Shown here: positions 6,999 to 8,699 of the stretch, piece by piece | Layout: each line of letters starts with the position of its first letter | How positions within the stretch are numbered: the first letter of the stretch is position 1 | Source of the DNA: Betaproteobacteria bacterium | Lineage (GTDB): Bacteria > Pseudomonadota > Gammaproteobacteria > Burkholderiales > Casimicrobiaceae | Direction: 5' to 3' | NCBI GenBank assembly: GCA_005883655.1 | Contig: VBDA01000419.1 | Span: forward strand, 1 to 8,699 | Length of the DNA: 8,699 nucleotides | Notes under the pieces: model-generated | What the model saw: only the letters and a program-made list of their open reading frames with translations | Database searches by the model: none | What the model was told of the DNA's origin: nothing | Translations under genes and position numbers: made by a program

Positions 6999-7121
6999 CA
7001 AAACTCTCATTCATTAGAACGAGGTGCCCGCCCGCCGAATTTCCGACTGCACCGCTCCCGAGAAGACTATTCGCCCTAAGTAATTGCGTCAGCGGGCCAT
7101 TGAGCGTATGTCTCGCTTTTC

Positions 7122-7151
7122 TTGACAGGCTTTTCTACCGGCGCATAGACT
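7122..7151 (+). promoter_or_regulatory. Sigma-70 promoter candidate for the NCS1 permease
   Basis: A perfect -35 box, TTGACA, lies at 7122-7127. It is followed after 18 bases by TAGACT at 7146-7151, which keeps the key T, A and final T of the -10 consensus. Transcription would start near 7158, giving a leader of about 47 bases before the ATG at 7205. The match to consensus and the location directly upstream of the gene support it. Confidence 0.6.
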
Positions 7152-7172
7152 CAACTGATCTATTGCCGAATC

Positions 7173-7191
7173 ATAAAGAGCATGGCTTTAT
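7173..7191 (+). promoter_or_regulatory. Leader hairpin abutting the Shine-Dalgarno of the NCS1 gene
   Basis: ATAAAG (7173-7178) and CTTTAT (7186-7191) can pair as a 6-bp stem around a 7-base loop in the mRNA leader. The stem ends one base before the AGGAGA Shine-Dalgarno (7192-7197), which sits 7 bases before the ATG. The placement suggests an effect on translation, but the stem is short and AU-rich, so it would be weak by itself. Confidence 0.35.
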
Positions 7192-7204
7192 AGGAGACAG
7201 CAAA

Positions 7205-8656
7205 ATGAGCACTCCAAACGCGTCGCCTTCGCTGTACAACGAGGACTTGGCACCTGCCAAGGTCCGCAACTGGGGCGCATTCAGCATTTTCAACGTGTGG
7301 ACCTCGGATGTTCACAGTCTCTGGGGATACTACTTGGCGGCCAGCCTGTTTTTGCTGTGCGGCAGTTTTCTAAACTTCATACTCGCCATAGGACTTGGCT
7401 CGCTGGTCATCTATTTTCTGATGACCCTTGTTGGAAAGGCGGGCGTGCGAACTGGCGTTCCCTATCCTGTGCTGGCACGCGCATCGTTTGGTATTTGGGG
7501 GGCTAACGTACCTGCGCTGGTCAGAGCCATCGTGGCTTGTTTCTGGTACGGCGCTCAAACCAGTGCCGCCTCAGGCGCGATTGTGGCGCTGCTGATTCGC
7601 ACCGAAAGCATGATGGAATTTCACAAGAGTACCCACTTTCTGGGCCACTCCGGGCTGGAGGTCATCTGCTTCGTCATCGTTTGGGCGCTACAGCTACTGA
7701 TCATTCAGCGCGGCATGGAAACAGTCCGCAAATTTCAGGACTGGGCCGGTCCCGCGGTCTGGATAATGATGCTTATTCTGGCCATTGGCCTGTGCGTAAA
7801 GGCCGGCGGGTTTTCTTTCAGCAGCGAGATCCCGCAGGCTGTCTTGATGGAGAAAACCAAGGACGCAGGCGTACCTGGCGTGCCGGGATCGTTTACCTCG
7901 CTGATGGCAGTGGCCGCGATCTGGATAACCTATTTTTCTGCGCTGTACCTGAACTTCTGTGACTTCTCGCGCTATGCGACAAACGAAGCCGCAGTGAAGA
8001 AAGGAAACATCTGGGGCTTGCCTATCAACCTCATTCTGTTTTCGCTTGTTGCCGGGATAACCACCATTGCAGCCTTCAACGTTTATGGCGAAGTGCTGCT
8101 GCATCCGGACCAGATTTCGGCGAAGTTCGATAGCTGGTTCCTGGCATTGCTCGCTGCAGTGACCTTCGCCGTCGCCACGCTAGGCATCAACGTGGTGGCC
8201 AATTTCGTATCGCCGGCGTTCGATTTTTCCAACGTATTTCCCAAGTACATCGACTTCAAGAAGGGGGGATACATCGCGGCCCTGATCGCATTGGTGCTCT
8301 ATCCGTTTGCACCATGGGAAGGCAATGCGGCGTCCTTTGTCGGGGCCATCGGCGCCACCATGGGGCCGATCTTCGGCGTGATGATGGTGGACTATTACCT
8401 GATCAGGAAGGGCATCCTGAACGTCGATGCCTTGTACCAGGAAAACGGCGAATACCGCTTCCAGGAGGGTTGGCATGTCTCGGCTTTCATCGCCGCCGGC
8501 ATCGGCGCGCTTTTCTCCAGCATCCTGCCGAACTTTACCAATCTGCTGCCGTCCTGGTGGGGCGTATACGGCTGGTTCTTCGGTGTGGGAATCGCGGGCG
8601 CAATCTACTTTCTACTTCAATCGGCCTTCGCTGGGGCGAAACAGAAAGCGGCCTGA
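7205..8656 (+). CDS. NCS1-family permease, probably for allantoin, hydantoin or a nucleobase
   Basis: Inner-membrane symporter of the nucleobase:cation symporter-1 family (Mhp1, PucI, CodB relatives), with 483 residues and about twelve hydrophobic spans. NCS1 landmarks are LYNEDLAP at 10-17 with WGAFSIFNVWTSDVHSL at 23-39, GVPYPVLARASFG at 84-96, FWYGAQTSAAS at 113-123 (matching the Mhp1 helix 3 Trp and Gln that contact substrate), NFCDFSRYA at 250-258, GINVVANFVSPAFDFSNVFP at 327-346, and MMVDYYLIRKG at 393-403. The ATG at 7205-7207 has an AGGAGA Shine-Dalgarno; an in-frame extension to 6977 would add 76 residues unlike any transporter N-terminus and is rejected. It is divergent from the dctA-allC-puuE run, so an allantoin or allantoate-related substrate is the best inference; hydantoin, uracil or cytosine cannot be excluded. 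Its GC content looks lower than that of the hydrolase genes. Confidence 0.92.
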   Translation: MSTPNASPSLYNEDLAPAKVRNWGAFSIFNVWTSDVHSLWGYYLAASLFLLCGSFLNFILAIGLGSLVIYFLMTLVGKAGVRTGVPYPVLARASFGIWGANVPALVRAIVACFWYGAQTSAASGAIVALLIRTESMMEFHKSTHFLGHSGLEVICFVIVWALQLLIIQRGMETVRKFQDWAGPAVWIMMLILAIGLCVKAGGFSFSSEIPQAVLMEKTKDAGVPGVPGSFTSLMAVAAIWITYFSALYLNFCDFSRYATNEAAVKKGNIWGLPINLILFSLVAGITTIAAFNVYGEVLLHPDQISAKFDSWFLALLAAVTFAVATLGINVVANFVSPAFDFSNVFPKYIDFKKGGYIAALIALVLYPFAPWEGNAASFVGAIGATMGPIFGVMMVDYYLIRKGILNVDALYQENGEYRFQEGWHVSAFIAAGIGALFSSILPNFTNLLPSWWGVYGWFFGVGIAGAIYFLLQSAFAGAKQKAA

Positions 8657-8668
8657 AGGCAGGCGCTG

Positions 8669-8699
8669 CTACACGGCGCCAGCCACGCGCTTGACGAGT
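8669..8699 (-). CDS. Possible 3' end of a convergent gene (partial)
   Basis: On the minus strand a frame entering from the right edge reads LVKRVAGAV and then stops at TAG (8671-8669), 12 bases past the stop of the NCS1 gene. The look is that of a normal protein C-terminus and the spacing fits a convergent neighbour, but nine residues cannot identify anything and chance is a real possibility. Confidence 0.2.
   Translation of the reverse strand, partial: LVKRVAGAV

Larger units (their letters stand above)
6801..7204. other. Divergent intergenic region between dctA and the NCS1 permease
   Basis: These 404 bases hold no credible gene: the open frames here are extensions or shadows of the flanking transporters, with arginine-rich translations. 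It should carry both promoters. Toward the NCS1 gene there is a good sigma-70 candidate (7122-7151). Toward dctA there is a perfect TTGACA on the minus strand at 7001-6996, but no good -10 at the right distance, and an overlapping palindrome. The dctA leader is therefore long, up to about 190 bases, GC-rich in its middle, and has a 7-bp hairpin at 6859-6876. The end next to the permease is clearly richer in AT. No sigma-54 promoter of the GG/GC type, known at rhizobial dctA, was found by eye. Confidence 0.7.

Noticed and set aside
6801..7010. N-terminal extension of DctA to 7010
   Set aside because: Seventy arginine-rich, non-hydrophobic residues before a standard DctA start that has a strong Shine-Dalgarno.
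6977..7204. N-terminal extension of the NCS1 permease to 6977
   Set aside because: The 76 extra residues do not resemble NCS1 N-termini, and the ATG at 7205 has a proper Shine-Dalgarno and the typical LYNEDLAP start; the extension would also cover the candidate promoter.
8657..8690. Intrinsic terminator after the NCS1 gene
   Set aside because: GGCGC (8662-8666) and GCGCC (8676-8680) can pair, but the stem is only 5 bp and no T-run follows.

Overview
The window is an assimilation locus for allantoin or a similar ureide from a high-GC Gram-negative bacterium. It is most likely a member of the Pseudomonadota, and protein flavour points to a betaproteobacterium of the Burkholderiales. That placement rests on a DctA-type symporter, a cofactor-independent PuuE allantoinase and an ABC_sub_bind lipoprotein-type binding protein; no rRNA or other marker is present to confirm it.

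Layout. The left edge (1-811, +) holds the 3' part of an ABC-transporter substrate-binding protein. It converges on a small secreted CHRD-domain protein (820-1260, -). A gene-poor stretch (1261-1588) follows, then a possible two-helix membrane protein (1589-1834, -). The core is a four-gene minus-strand run, in transcription order: dctA-like symporter (6800-5475), allantoate amidohydrolase-type M20 peptidase (5380-4163), a second M20/ArgE-DapE-like hydrolase broken by a frameshift (4161-2925), and puuE allantoinase (2871-1939). A 404-base divergent intergenic region (6801-7204) separates this run from a plus-strand NCS1-family permease (7205-8656). Another minus-strand gene may end just inside the right edge.

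How the genes fit together. The NCS1 permease is expected to import allantoin, a hydantoin or a related nucleobase. PuuE opens the hydantoin ring of allantoin to give allantoate. The AllC-type enzyme then removes the carbamoyl group as ammonia and CO2, giving ureidoglycine or ureidoglycolate. The second M20 enzyme has no assigned substrate and is probably inactive as written. DctA may import dicarboxylates or carry an organic-acid intermediate. No transcription factor is visible, so control must come from outside the window, probably acting on the divergent region, which has plausible promoter boxes, an 11-bp palindrome and two hairpins.

The catabolic core looks clearly richer in GC than the left flank and the NCS1 gene, which hints at a mosaic origin. 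I see no RNA genes, CRISPR arrays, insertion sequences or attachment sites. I do not see a strong case for a wholly new system. The least routine points are the frameshifted second M20 gene, the pairing of a DctA symporter with ureide hydrolases, and the unexplained structure in the divergent promoter region.
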